Shown: positions 1 to 13,300 of the stretch, in pieces
Numbering within the stretch: the stretch's first letter is position 1
How the letters are laid out: each line of letters starts with the position of its first letter
NCBI GenBank assembly: GCA_013365325.1
Contig: JABVXV010000028.1
Location: 310,001 to 374,000, forward strand
Direction of reading: 5' to 3'
Length of the DNA: 64,000 bases
Source of the DNA: Dipetalonema caudispina
Lineage: Eukaryota; Nematoda; Chromadorea; Rhabditida; Onchocercidae
Made by a program: the position numbers and the translations under genes
The notes under the pieces: model-generated
What the model was told of the DNA's origin: nothing
Databases searched by the model: none
Seen by the model: only the letters and a program-made list of their open reading frames with translations

Positions 1-3000
1 TAGTCACTCCAACTTCAATGTCAAATATTCTCTTTGATACTTCACGGACAATACCTGAAATTATAGGAAATTTTTGCTTTTAAAATCATTGCAATGTCCA
101 ATTTTCATAGTTGGATTAAATCATGCAGAAATTATGAAGATTTTTTTCAGTTCCACAATTACTTCTAAATTCATAAAACTTTAGAAATTCAGAATTTGTC
201 GTCTAGTCAACCTTTTCTTATCAAATCACAAGTGAATAAAATATAATGTGACATTTTAAAATCGTCGATTAACAAATTTCATTTTTCTAGTGATCTTTTT
301 CTGTAAAATATCTAAGTGCAAAAGAGAGGAAAAACGAAAAAGGAATTTTCGGCACTGCGGAATGTACAGAAGAATATTTTGTTGAAAGATGAAATGTATT
401 GGCACAGCACGTAAAACACGTTTAAGCGTTCATCAGTAAGCATATTAGATTTTTTAAATAATCAAAAACAAACTAAATTCAATGCTCACTGATGAGGATA
501 CATTAAAACTATAAATAGTCGATTGAAATGTGCAATAATTTGGTGATACCTTTGACAATACCAGGAAATCCTGTACGTGATGAATAATAGTGTAACAGTA
601 AACTACCATCATTGGTGAATTCACAACGAAATACTGGTCCACGTAATTTCATCGAGAAAGCGGTATGGTCAGCAAAATAATATACTCGGTCCAAACTATT
701 CAGGAAACCCTTCCGTTAAGTAAATTATTAAATCATTTTACAGGAAATTAATTCACTAAATAAACAATCTGACAATGGAATTCAATGTTCCATTTTGGTT
801 TCAAGTAATCCAAACCAATGCGAATTTTTTAAAACAAATTGAACTCAGTTTTTTGAAATCCTTTCTAGAAATTAATTGTATAAAATATTTCAAATTCTTG
901 TAACCTTAATTTTACTCGAAATTTGCAAGTCACCGTTATTTGCCTATCAATTATTTATTTCTTTTCCATTCTAAAAAATTCAAAGTTAAAGATAAATTAA
1001 GTTTAAAAAGAATACTTTGAGATCGTATGCAAGTGCTTGCAAAATTTCATCCCATCCAGTCTTCATGACAAAATGTACGAAATATACACCAAAAGCTTCC
1101 CAAACCGCATTCAATGAAAGATCTAAGTCATTCTCAAAAATTGGAACTTCACTTTAAGATTTTCTTTTTTTTTTTTGAAAATTTAGTTTTTAAAATGATT
1201 AAAGATTTCGCTCCTAAGATGATATAATGAAAATTTGAAGTATTACATGGATATTATGTTTATAATCGGTGATTGAAATTCATTTATTTATTATTTGAAA
1301 AACATTCTTTAGAATAACAGAATGGTACAAAGGCTTTCTTACAGGACAAAATTGAGGCCCATATAGAAATAAGTCATACTGTAATCTAATTATTTAGATA
1401 ATCATCTTAGAAGAAGGAAGTAATTTCAAGAGAAATGTGAAGTTTTTACCTAAAACATGAGAAGCAGCACGAGCTACTTTCATCGTTATTTCATCATCGT
1501 AATAACATGTCACCACACATTCTTCACCTTCTTTTAGATGACAAGAATTTCTGCAAATTAACTAATTATAATAGAAGTATGTAGTAAAGAAGAATATGAA
1601 AAATGGTCACTATTAGTGAAAGCAATTTGACCTCTAACCTTCTTTTAGCTTTACTTTATCAGCAGAAGCTTTCATTTTAAAATGTGATATTATACTATTT
1701 ATTTCCCAAATAGTTATAAAAAAATTAATTTTTACAAGGAATGGTTCTTTTTTTTATATTTCCTTTCCTCAAAATGAGGAAAGAAAGAACAAAAAGAATG
1801 GTTTAAATTAGGATGACAAGGAATGCATCCGAAAATTTTTTTGCTAGAAGAATTCAAATAATTTTTGAAATTTGGATTTTTCAAAACAATAAAACTGGGA
1901 AAAAAGTGTTATCTTTTTCAATATAATTCAGCTACACTTCAAAAAATCCACAATGTAAATCAAAATTACTTGTAAGATGGAAACGAAAGTGACGTTGCAT
2001 TTTTGAAATAATTCAAATAATTTTTGAAACCAATAAAAACCATTTTATCATTAATTATTCAAAAATTTTGACATCAAAATGCGTTCCAATAATAGCGTCA
2101 AAATTCATGCAAGAAAAATATTGAATAATTTTAAAAATAACGAACGATTCATTTTTATTATTGCCAAGAAGTTTCTAACAAATAATACTAACATGCGATC
2201 CAGTAAATTTTTCTTGCACGCAACTTCGAAATACATTAATGCGTTGGAGTAAGTCAAATTTATTCGTTTCGATTTCCTCAAAGTATTATTTATGTTTATT
2301 TTTACGTTCAATGGCTGATCCTAAAAGCTACCAGAAATTGTTACTTTTGGTCGTATTTTTGAGAAAAAAGAGGTTCACCTCAAGTTAGAGGTATTTCATT
2401 TAAATTTTGAAACATATTAATAGCCTAGGAGTTACAGGTTACTTTTATTACTCAATTTCTTAATGAATTCATAACCTTTGGAACTTATTTCTTATTTGGC
2501 ACATGGATGAGGATATTCTAACAGTATGGAAGCTGAAAAATATTTCGAAGAAAAATATCTTCTGAACAGGCCATGTATTTTTTTCAATTGCCTAGTTCGC
2601 AAAAGCTACTTGGAATAGAAAGATCATGCTTTCGAGGAAAACTACTTCATGTGGTTTGAAGAAATTTGAAGAAAGTTTTAAATCGAAACAGAATTTAATA
2701 AAGAGTAAAACTGGGTCAAAGACAACTCTTATTAATTCGTTAATGATGATAGAAGTGTAAAGTTATATTGATATTTAGCTTAATGATAGAAAAATTTGAC
2801 AAGAATAAAAAAATTGATCCTGTACTGCTAGAATCGTTCTGTAGGAGCTTTTTGAGGTTATATTATTAGGAGGTGCAAGTTGTATGATTAGCAAATCATA
2901 GCGCTTTTGTCTTAGAGTGCATTGAACTATTAGCAAAGATGTGTACAAAACAATGGTAATGAAATTTTAAATCAACACTTCTTATCATATTGTTTTTTCA

Positions 3001-3476
3001 TCTTTTAAAACATAAATGCTCAAAGTTCAGATTTGTAACTAACACTTTGAAAGCATTCAAATTTCATTAATCTCTAATAAATGCGACAAATTAAACATTG
3101 ATTAATTGATAAAATGAAAACATACAAAATCTTCAGCCATACATCTTTCCCATACTGGTCGAAAACCATCATACGAAAACATTCATGGAACCAACCGATC
3201 TGAAATGCAGAATATCATAAACTGTCGAAAAACCATTGTACTTTATGCTAGACTCGATCCAATATTCTTCTAAAGAAGTTATCGCATCTTTAATTACTTT
3301 TTTTTGACCCACTTATTGGTTACAAATTATGGTGAGATTTGAAATTAAGTTTGATGTAAATTATGAATAAAAGGAATAAAAATGATAACAAAGATAGTGG
3401 ATAAGAGAAAAGTAATTCACTTAACCGATTGATTTTTATAGAAATAATAAAATGTACAGAAAACGAAGCTAACCAT
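1..3476 (-). CDS. Soluble guanylate cyclase, haem-NO-binding domain (5' part; gene continues beyond left edge)
   Basis: Exons (minus, 5' to 3'): 3199-3126, 1550-1450, 1122-1016, 709-550, 54-1 (continuing). The codon phases agree at every junction. A possible first exon is just the ATG at 3476-3474 followed by a GTTAGC donor; this would make the N-terminus M-IGWFHECF, like the family's M-FGWIHES. The roughly 165 residues seen match the HNOB/H-NOX domain that precedes the dimerisation and cyclase domains in soluble guanylate cyclases. Recognisable pieces are FDQYGKDVW, YYDDEITMKVARAASHVLDL, LRGPVFRCE and LHYYSSRTGFPGIVKGI. The Y-x-S-x-R haem-propionate motif (YYSSR) is intact. At the position of the proximal haem His (LD-x-x-H in the family) this protein reads LDRVY, so Tyr replaces His. 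The catalytic domain lies outside the window. By family knowledge, nematode members act in oxygen/NO-sensing neurons; which C. elegans gcy gene is orthologous cannot be decided here. Confidence 0.88.
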
Positions 3477-3884
3477 ATTTGCAGCAGTTATATGATGCAA
3501 AGCGTACTGATGATAGTAATGTGCCTATATGCCATCATAATTCTGAATTAATCACTCAAAATGATTTCTTTTGCATATTTGATAAACAAGCATGCCACAA
3601 ATTAGCTTGATAGATTATATCTTTCCATATGAGTAAGAAAACATCGGAATTAGTTAATTTACTCATTGATCATGTTATTTAAGTGCTACTTCTCTATAAC
3701 TGTCTTGAATTCTTTCACACCCTAAATTTTCTAAATAAATCTGACCTCTTATTACATCTATTTCAATATAATTTTTGGAGTTGTATATATATAATTAAAA
3801 CGAGAGGGTTTCGTTCACAGATGAAACAAAGCATTTAAAGTAAACCTTCACAAGCTTAGTTTCGACTCATACCATCGCTAATTA

Positions 3885-3940
3885 AAATAAGCTATCACTG
3901 TAATGAGCCAAGCTTGGCTTACTCCAGTGATAACTTATTT
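3885..3940. repeat. Fold-back inverted repeat, 28+28 nt, no loop
   Basis: Arm 3885-3912 and arm 3913-3940 are reverse complements with 4 mismatches in 28, meeting at the palindrome GCCAAGCTTGGC. Weaker complementarity continues outward on both sides (CATAC and AAGCTT motifs to about 3852 and 3970). This resembles a fold-back mobile-element remnant. A hairpin RNA is less likely because there is no loop. Confidence 0.7.
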
Positions 3941-4884
3941 GTAGACTGTCGTTGTATGAAAAAGCTTCTCGCTGTTGCTGCACATTTTTTCACATTTAAT
4001 TTGATTCAAATGTGAAAGAGATTACTGTTCTGGCGTAACAAAGCAAATTCTAAGAATCAAAGTCAGCAAGTATTTAAAGATTAAAGCAATAAAATTCTCA
4101 AACATTTTGAAAAAAGATTTTTTTGTCAAATTAATTTCAACTTGAATAGTTAGCACACTTCATCACAAACAAATATGAATATATAATCCAAGGAGTAATT
4201 GTGAAGTAAAAATTTCAAGGAAAAAAGAGAAAAGAAATTAGAAACGTGAAAGAGTAATGTCTTTTCCATTCTTTAAAATCTCTTAAACTATTCCTTAATG
4301 AACTTTTGTTGTAATTTTTTCAGTTATTACTCAAAACAAATAATAATTCTGTATTGGTTGGTCAGCATTTTTACTTAAGTTTCACATCTTTCTTGGCTGG
4401 ACTTTTTTATGTTTGATTGTAATTTTAATACTTCGTTTTACCGTATCAAGGAAGTCAACAATTTTTTGCAATGAAAACTTTCAAATCGGAGGGATGGAAT
4501 TTATTTAGATATTTTAATCTTTATTGACCAAAAAAATCTTAATGTTCGTCACTACAGTACTTAATTAAATGATTCTACCATCAGATTGCTTTTGTATACA
4601 GTATAGTTCTTAGTCACCGTATATTAATTAGTATGTTATCTCTCATGTCCTTATTGGCATTATTCCGTTTGCTACTACAATAAGCCCATTGAATGGATGT
4701 TTTCATAAGTAAAACTAATTTATTCATATCCCTAATCTGATAGCTATTCTTTCTCAGTTCAAAGTTCGAGATTTATCCATAAATTTTTTAACTGAAAGAA
4801 AACAAAAAAAATATTCTGAGCAAATTTTCAGCTTAAACGATTTGTAATAATTATATAATTTCTGCGACTATTTATATCATTATG

Positions 4885-5395
4885 CGTGTTTTCATTATTT
4901 TTTGCATGCGTTTCTTGCTAATTTCACTTATTCTACAAATTTTGCATAGCTCATTTGTTGCATTTTGCATGAGCTTTTTAATTTCTTGGATAATCTTACT
5001 AATTACTTTAATTTATTGTATTGTTTTTTCTGTTTTAATTTCGATTTTATGCTTTCTCACAAAGTTTTTATATTGCATGCATTTTATGCTATTTTCATTT
5101 CCTGAACAATTTTTATTTATTTATTTATTTTTCTTTGTTTTTCGGTAATTGTATCTCTTTTTTGTATTGCATGCATTTTGCTAACTTCCTTACCTTTTTA
5201 ATTATTTGTGCATGCTGCATGCTTCTTTGATAGCTTTACTTATTGCATGTTTTTTTTTTTCTTTTTTGTTAGTTTTATCTATTAAATGGTTGTTTGGTCA
5301 ATTTCTATAAAAATTAATCAAAATTTTTGGGCAATTTCCTTTTTTGTGATTCTGAAGATTTCTTCTACTTAGCGTATACTTTACTTATTGCATGG
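4885..5395. repeat. Degenerate TTGCATGCATTT-type repeat
   Basis: TGCATG or near variants recur about nine times in 500 bp (near 4902, 4941, 4967, 5073, 5167, 5209, 5219, 5243, 5390), embedded in T-rich sequence with recurring phrases such as TTATTGCATG and TTTTGCTAATTTC. It looks like a decayed tandem repeat. The hydrophobic frame it leaves open on the plus strand (4882-5148) is probably a by-product. Confidence 0.5.
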
Positions 5396-7350
5396 ATTAT
5401 TCTACTTGATTATATAGTTATGGTTTATTACATTTAACCTATATTGGCAAATAAGATACAGTCATTAAATTCAATTCTCGAAATTACTTGTTTAGCGAAA
5501 ATAAAGGATCTTATTGATAGAATTCACAAATTTAAATTGACTTAAGTTCATCATAATTCAATTCGATTCTGTTATGTACATTTTATTCTTTTTAATTCTT
5601 TAATCCCGTTTATATTAACAGTGAATTGTTTGAGTTACAAGTCTAAGAGTTTTTTGTTAATATAAGCTTGTGACATGAATTCATTTGAGATATTAATCAT
5701 TCTCGTCAAAATTGAAATGATAATAAATTAGTATATTTTAAAATTCAATTGAAACCGGAATATAGCAATCGTAATAACGGGAAAAGTGAAAAATTCATGA
5801 AATTGTTTGCCATTTATCGTTTATCATTATTAATTTATCACAAATATACATTTATGCTACTTGAACGTTGGATATTTGCACATCATTAAGTAATCACAGA
5901 TGTTCATTTGATAGATAATTGATGTGCATTTATTGATATAACATAAACTCAGCACAAATGCACATTGGCGCAACTTTTAAATGATAATAAATGAAATTTG
6001 TATGTTGAAAAGCTAACATAAAGGTACAATTGTGTAACTTTAAAGGATGAAAAGTGGACATTTCTGCATCATAAAACGGTCAACAATGCATACATTACTA
6101 TTGCCTCCAGAAAACAAGTGATATGTAAATATTACATCACTTATTGCATTCAAAAATTTGTATCATTCTTTCCAGCAGCACTGTAGTAAATATTTCCATA
6201 TATCCATAACTTCTGATAAATCCCAAATTGATCCCATCATTTGTGAATATTCGTTATGTCGATACTACTTGGCAGTGATGATTTCCTTTCAGCGCAAAGA
6301 GACAATTTTTCTTTATTTTGTAATGCTCCTTCAGGAAGGGAGAAAGTTATTATAACATTCAATCGTTTAATCATTGTCATATTTTTTTCTAACTAATACA
6401 AGTTTCTGTTGATTTTTTAGATGAATGAAAAAATAAGTACCTAAAAAATATTGCTGAAATTGAAACTTCGTTCTCATAATGTACTTATGTTGCAATGTTG
6501 CAAGATTTTTGTTTTGAAATGCATTAGAAAATAATGGAACACAAATTCATGAGAAAAAGTAGCGAAACATAACAGCATTTCTTGGTTGAAACTTCTTCAG
6601 CAATTCTTTTCCAGCATTAGCAATTATTTCAAAGCAATGTATTGACATTTACTGAGAATATGTCGAATTAGAATGAAAAGAATATTATGTATACTGATAT
6701 AGCAAATGAATTACTCTTCAACTTAATATTAATCAAACCAGTCATTTCTCATAGTCAAGCTTTCTCATCTCGGCTACCATCATCTATTCGCGACAATAGT
6801 ATACTCTCATTGCTCATATACTTTTAAAAAATAAAAAAGTGCAATTTTACTCTGAATAGCAGGGAATAACAACAAAAAATTCACAACTGACCGGATAGGG
6901 AAGTAGGAATGATTGGAACGAGGTATACCAACGATTTATTTCTCAAAAATAAGTAATTATTGGCAAAGTGATCATTCCATATGGAATTCTTCTCACAGGA
7001 ATAGTTACATGAGTGGTGAACAAATAGATCACAGCCAAATTCGAATCTCGACTTTGCATCACAACTTCATAATCGAAGACAATCCAAATCATTTACAGGA
7101 ATTTTGCGATGCAGATGTAAGTGATGGTCTGGAAGCTACCAATAGGATATAAAACGAACAAAAGTTCAGGCCCAACCACCACATCGTCTTTTCCTTCAAT
7201 AGCTTACTCGTAGCAAAGGTCTGTTGGCTTCCTTCTTGACACACGAAGGTCATGAATGGGTACCTATAATCTCTCACTCTTCAATTCTTCATAAATATGA
7301 ATTTGAAAACAGCAAATAATGCCATTGAAAACCAATCAAACTTTTACCTC

Positions 7351-10300
7351 TTATACTTCATTCTCAGTTATCGTATCACAGAAATGCGGAGGAGATTCGT
7401 CAAAGTAAACAAGAGAGATTGATGTTCCAGCTATGATACACTTTACCATATTGTTACTGAGAGTCGAAACGATCAGCGATGAAGGATCAGCAATGTTTAA
7501 TAACACAGATTGCTGGAAGCTCAACTGAAACGAAGCGGTAGATCTTTAGAAGGTAGTAAACTTATCAATCGGTTACAATGACAACACAATTTGTTTGACA
7601 TAATGTATATAAAATAGCTGATAAATTATTTCCGAAGACAAAAGACTTCAGATGGTACTTTGTTGACGCTTTTGCAATACAGTCCGCTCAATCAACTCTT
7701 TCGATTAGCAATTCCTCGTTCTTACCTACATTACAAGTTTTCCATGAATTCCTCAGTTTCCACTTATTGTTTTTCGACAGATTATCAAATTAACAGTGAG
7801 GATGAATAATTCCCTTATGACTACGCTTCATAAGCTTAAACTTAGAGTGTTTTCCAAGTTTCAAGTCATACTAATAGTGCTTCCGGATAGCAGTAAGTTT
7901 CAGAACAACTACGCGTCGATGATTCCAAAAAAATTATTCCTGTCAAAACGGACTTGAACAACAATTGGATTGTGCTTGCACATTTATGAATTAATACTCG
8001 AATACTGCAAAGAATAACCATTCAACTGTCAACATATATTTCTAGCAAATGGTTAAATGTATGACAGAAAAATGTAAAAAAAAAGAAGTAAGAGTGCCAG
8101 CAAAGCACAGTGCAAAATTCCTGGGATTGTCATGCTTAGATATAAGGATCCGTTTTGAGAATGAAACTTTTTAAAATTATTTGGCTGCTACTGATGATTA
8201 GTGGCCTCTTGATATCAATCTGAATTACCTCTTTCTTGAAACTAATAAAAATATAATAGATCTAAATATTTTGTTTCAAGAAGATTTGCAATCTTCTTGA
8301 AACAAAACATTCGTCTTAAAATAACCCAAAATGCTGTCTCGTAAACGAATCATTATTACGACATTGTAATCACCAAATATTCGTGGAAGAAAAGAGGCTT
8401 ATTTCGATTCAAGACGATAGCAAAGCTTGTAGCTCACAGCTCTCAGCAAAATCTATTTGATATCAAGGACAATTCTAACCCCAATGGTTGTGATAATTTC
8501 ATTATCAAACAGTTGACGAGATTATATCAATTCTTTTGCACTCTAGTTAAAAGTATGTTTGAGATAAGCTATAATGTTTTAAACATCGTGTTCAAAACAA
8601 CCATTTATTTCGAACTAATTTAAGAGAATGGAAGATACCTAATATCAACCACTATCATTCTATTAAACCAAATAAAAGCTAAAAAATCGATAAGTGACTT
8701 CTTGATATCAATCTGAATTATCGAATTGAGCAGAAGACTTTCATTCGCAACTTAATATCTATTTATTATTTCATTTTATTGAGAAAAACAGATTTGAATT
8801 TATTGAACAGATCATATATTATGGATGAAAAGTTTCAATCACATCGAACCAATAATAACATACCGTCTGAAGAGCAGAAGAATAGACGAATACTGCTAAT
8901 CTGCAGTCTAATGATATTGAAAATACCAAAAATGATTGCGAGGTTCGATGAAGACGCAAGTCTGTAATAGTTTTTTCAAATTGAAGCAGAAGAAAACTTG
9001 AAATTTGGAAATAACAAAAAGTTTGACGGAAGTGTTTTACTCTTAAGATTTTGTAAATTCATTGAACCCAACCACTCAAACCACTCGTATAATTTATTCA
9101 TTTCCATTCGTAAAAAAAATAAAATAAGCATTTACCTGTACATGTGGCACCATGCCAACAATTGACACTTTTCATCAGCTCCCAATTTTTTTCGACTTGA
9201 AACATGGTGATAGTGCCCGATTCAGAGCCCACACCAACATACAAAAGCTCTAAAATATAAACAAAGTAAACTATTGATATTTAATTAACTGAAAACGCAG
9301 AAGTGATGAAAGTTTTTTCACTTTCGAAAACTCGAAACTTTTATAATCTAGAATTCAAATTTCAAAAAAACCTTACCATTTTCGCGGTACATGCTCAGTG
9401 CACTGAGTCCACATTTTTCCACCTCGACCCTTCTATGATCTTTTACATCAAATAATTCGGAAAAACTCCAGATGTGTAATATTCCTGTAGATGAGATAGC
9501 ACCGCATACAAAGCTATCATTTAACGAAGCGCAAGAAACTTTAACCATAATTCCATCACCGCTAATCGATTCAAACAAAACTGAGTGTTTTTTTGAATCC
9601 AAAACCCTCCTTAACTCGTAAATCCTTAAAGAAGGAAAATTTTTGAAGTTCCTCTATGTCACAGAAAATGACTCGATTGCAGCAGTCGACCCATATATGA
9701 TCGCTGCGATTTACAATTTTACTTACATTATTCTTCCATCCGAGCATGAAACCAGGAATCGAATATAAGGACTGACTGATATAAATTGAACACTTAATAA
9801 TCTACAATTCCTTTTCATGCGAATGTTAAAGAACTGCTGCAGGTTTCCTGGAAAATATTCCACTCATTTAACGAAAAATCAAACAAATGAATGGCAAACT
9901 GAAATATACCTGCTTCTAGACGCCAGATAAAAATTTCAGATTTTCCTCCAACGGAAATGAGGTATGGATCCATCGCACAAACGCAGCATACTGAAGACGA
10001 ATGAGCCTTCAAGCGCTGCATTACTTCAACAGATCCTGAAAAGTTATCTCACTCATTTTTCAAAAATTGAAAATCTAGCAACTGTTTTACAACTAAATTC
10101 ATTTTCAAGGCTTAAGAAAGCACTTCTCTAATCATTTTATCATAAATCATATCGTTACAGAATCCCATATCAATAATAGCTACAAACGAAGAAAAAAAAG
10201 AAATGAATTCGGACCTGAACTGATAAATCTGGATACGACAAGCATAGCGTCAATACCACCAGTAACATATAATTCTTTTTGATTAATTTTTGTAACTGCT

Positions 10301-13300
10301 ACAGATGTAATGTTAGACAAATGCAAATTAGGCTGCAAAAGATACGCATTAAGATCATTAATTATAAATATACAAGTCCGGAGAATGGCTAAAAATTAAT
10401 TCTTCGCAGGTTTTTCTTTATATGCGTAAGGAGGACGTAGATGCTGCAAAAGATGCAAGAAGCAAAAATAGTGTTCCGTTGAAAAATCCGTTTGGAATTA
10501 CCTTAAAGATTTGATTAGAATATCGAAATCTTATTGCAAAAGTTTTAAATTACAATCAAATATGGACCAATTAAATATTTGATTGTTATTTTAAATTTTG
10601 CCAGTAAGATTTTGATAATGAAATCAGAAGAAAAGATGGACGTAGCTTAATGTGTGTTCTGGAATTACAAAACTATCAATAAGAAATTTCATTCCCAACA
10701 AGAATTCTACCATTCTTCCAAGGAAACCTATGCTGATAACAGTCTAGCATAACAAAAAGACGGTAAATTTCAGTATCGTGTACTTTTACTAACAACTGAT
10801 AATATTCCAACAAAGGATGAGTCTGAAGCCTTGTACGACAACCTACCTTAATTACACGTAAATCATTCATAAAAAGTATGATTCTTGAAATCCTTTTTTT
10901 TATAACAAACTCGAAACACAAAGATTTCGATGCTTTACAATTTCCGTTTTCTTTCAACACTGATAACCACCATGAACGACGCCTTCCTCCACACCACACA
11001 TCACAAACGCAGTGTCCACTATCATAATTTACCAGAATAAAGTTGCCCTACAAATTGAATGTACTTCTTTTTTCTTAATGTTATCTTAATGAACGTAATC
11101 TTGCATGCAAGATATAATGGATTATGAAAATTTACGATTTCATAAAAGAATTTTCGTACTGATCAAATATATCTTGAAAAGACTATACCGACCCCCCGAA
11201 ATCCTGCCACATATAACTGGTTTGTTGTTTCCAAAAACCTGCATGGCCATTCCATTTCGATTGCAGTAGAAGGTTTAGACCAAGACAACAACTCCAGCGG
11301 CTTCCCTGAAAATGACAATTGACAGCTTAATTTTTTTCTATGGTGAGTCATGATAGGACATAATTTTAATTAATATTAGATTTGAATTATAACCTCTCTT
11401 CCAAATGCACAATTTTCCATCACGTCCAATAGACAATAATTTAGTCTTATACAATTTCACATCAGTAATACCATCCTTACTATGAGCTCGTTTTATTATC
11501 TGCTTCACCTAAAATGATGAACAATGAAATACTACATAATTCAAATTAAAAAAAGTTAGTTTAAAATTTACACTTGACTCACTAAAGCATGCTGAAATAA
11601 CGAGTTATAAAACTGTAGTTTCATAAAAGACAGCTGAATACCACAATTAACATCATAAGTAAGTAATACCCTGATCTCAACAGTCTTGTTACCAAGAAAA
11701 AATATTACTTCATTCAAAAACACAAAATTGATGCAAGCAAAGATTTCACCACTATTTATTTGGGTATTCAAAGTATGTAAGTTAGAAATAATAAAGGGCA
11801 AATTAATCAAGCCATGTCGTGCATTACCTTGAGATCAAGCACAACAACGATCGAACCTCTGCGTGTACCAAGAAAAAGCTCTTCGGCATGACCCGCAACA
11901 CAAGTAACAATTTCCTGCAGGTCCATTTGCAAGGTATGGTTCATCCATCTTGACATATCCGTCGAGAAGTGAACTAGTATCTGCAACTTGATCAAAAACG
12001 TCTTTCGTGCAGCTTTCAATTTTGATCAATAAGCATAAACTACTTTTTAGAATAAACTACTTCAACCCAATATTTCTGCGGAGAAGTGCGCTACTTCTGC
12101 AGTCACAGTAGTTCTGAATATTCCTATTTGGAAACTTGTTGGTAGAAGCAATTCACGGAAAACTGATTTTCTTTGCAAGCAGCAATAATTTCAAGATTGA
12201 CAGACATGACAGGAATAGAAAACAGAGCATAAAACTACAGGCTCTCAGTAAAAATAAAACAACTCACATTTTTAAAGTTGAACAATACAAGAAATAAACA
12301 ACTGTTAATCCAAAACAAATCCAATATTTGATCAAGAGCACGAAAAAAAACGCATTTACGGTCTTCAACTGAAAAAACAAGGGGACTTGACGAAAATGTA
12401 TATTAATTTTATTAGAGAAAAGTTGCACTTTTTTCTTTTTTCTCTATGTGAACATATGCAACTAAGTAATTGAGTAGCCGTATGAAAATTTAGATAATAC
12501 ATACCAGTTACTCCTGAAAACTACTGACCTCTTATTACATGCAATTTCCTTTCTTCTGAAAAAGCTACGTATTTTTGGCATGGTGATAATTTCAGCGAGT
12601 TGGATCGAGCAGAACTGCACTGCAGTATTTTGTTTAAAGAAATTGTATTTGCTTCATACAACGTTCTGAAATCACAAAATAGTATAATTGCTGTATGAAT
12701 ACATCTCTAGTGATACTATGAATTACCATAGAAATGTCGACAGTAAATCATCTCATTTTCAAGCAGAGAAAACTACAGGCTTTCTACTAGAGGATTTTCA
12801 AAAAAGAAGAAAGCTTAGAAAAGATTTAGTAGATCACAAGTGCCACATGGGACACACACATGTTGGAGCTCGTTTAATAGCGAAAGTAATATAATCATTA
12901 CGCTATAGACGTTTCAATCACCGTAAACTTGATACAAGGATTGCCAAGTTATTTTGCCCCAACAAATATTATTTAAAATCAGCATAAAACAAAATACTTG
13001 CGAAAATTTTTGTAATTAACCTATTTCCCGTTAATTTCCATTTTAATTTGGCTTTCAACATAAATTCAAAATTAACTAAAATGTGAATTTAAGGTAAGTA
13101 GATTCGTCGTCATCTTATTTAGGTAAAAACTTTGCCAGCATCATTCTAACAAAAATAAAGCTGCATATCAATGAGTAAGTTATTCAGAGTGAAAAATTCC
13201 CAGTTTTATCATTGAAAACAAAAAGATTTTACTTGAATAAGATGACGGCGATTTACTTACCCTAAATGTGGGCGAACTCTGCGCACACATGAAAAAATCG

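Larger units (their letters stand above)
3477..7350. other. Intergenic region with fold-back repeat and TGCATG-rich stretch
   Basis: No convincing gene was found between the guanylate cyclase start and the WDR6 stop. The stretch holds a fold-back repeat (3885-3940) and a degenerate TGCATG-rich repeat (4885-5395). A splice-like island on the plus strand at about 7097-7116 (TTTACAG acceptor, 18 nt, GTAAGT donor) has no supporting exons. Some of this DNA may be promoter or 5' UTR intron of the cyclase. Confidence 0.5.

Noticed and set aside
4882..5148. 88-aa very hydrophobic plus-strand frame
   Set aside because: It coincides with a T-rich TGCATG repeat; the hydrophobicity follows from TTT/ATT/TTA codons and no splice or family evidence supports it.
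9662..9708. In-frame TAG when 9705 is used as an acceptor in WDR6, suggesting a pseudogene
   Set aside because: Using exon 9775-9727 (GTAAGT donor) and acceptor before 9651 removes the stop and restores WD40 sequence.
3741..12540. 17-nt identical word CTGACCTCTTATTACAT at 3741-3757 and 12524-12540
   Set aside because: Flanks do not align, so chance or an unrecognisable remnant is as likely as a repeat family.
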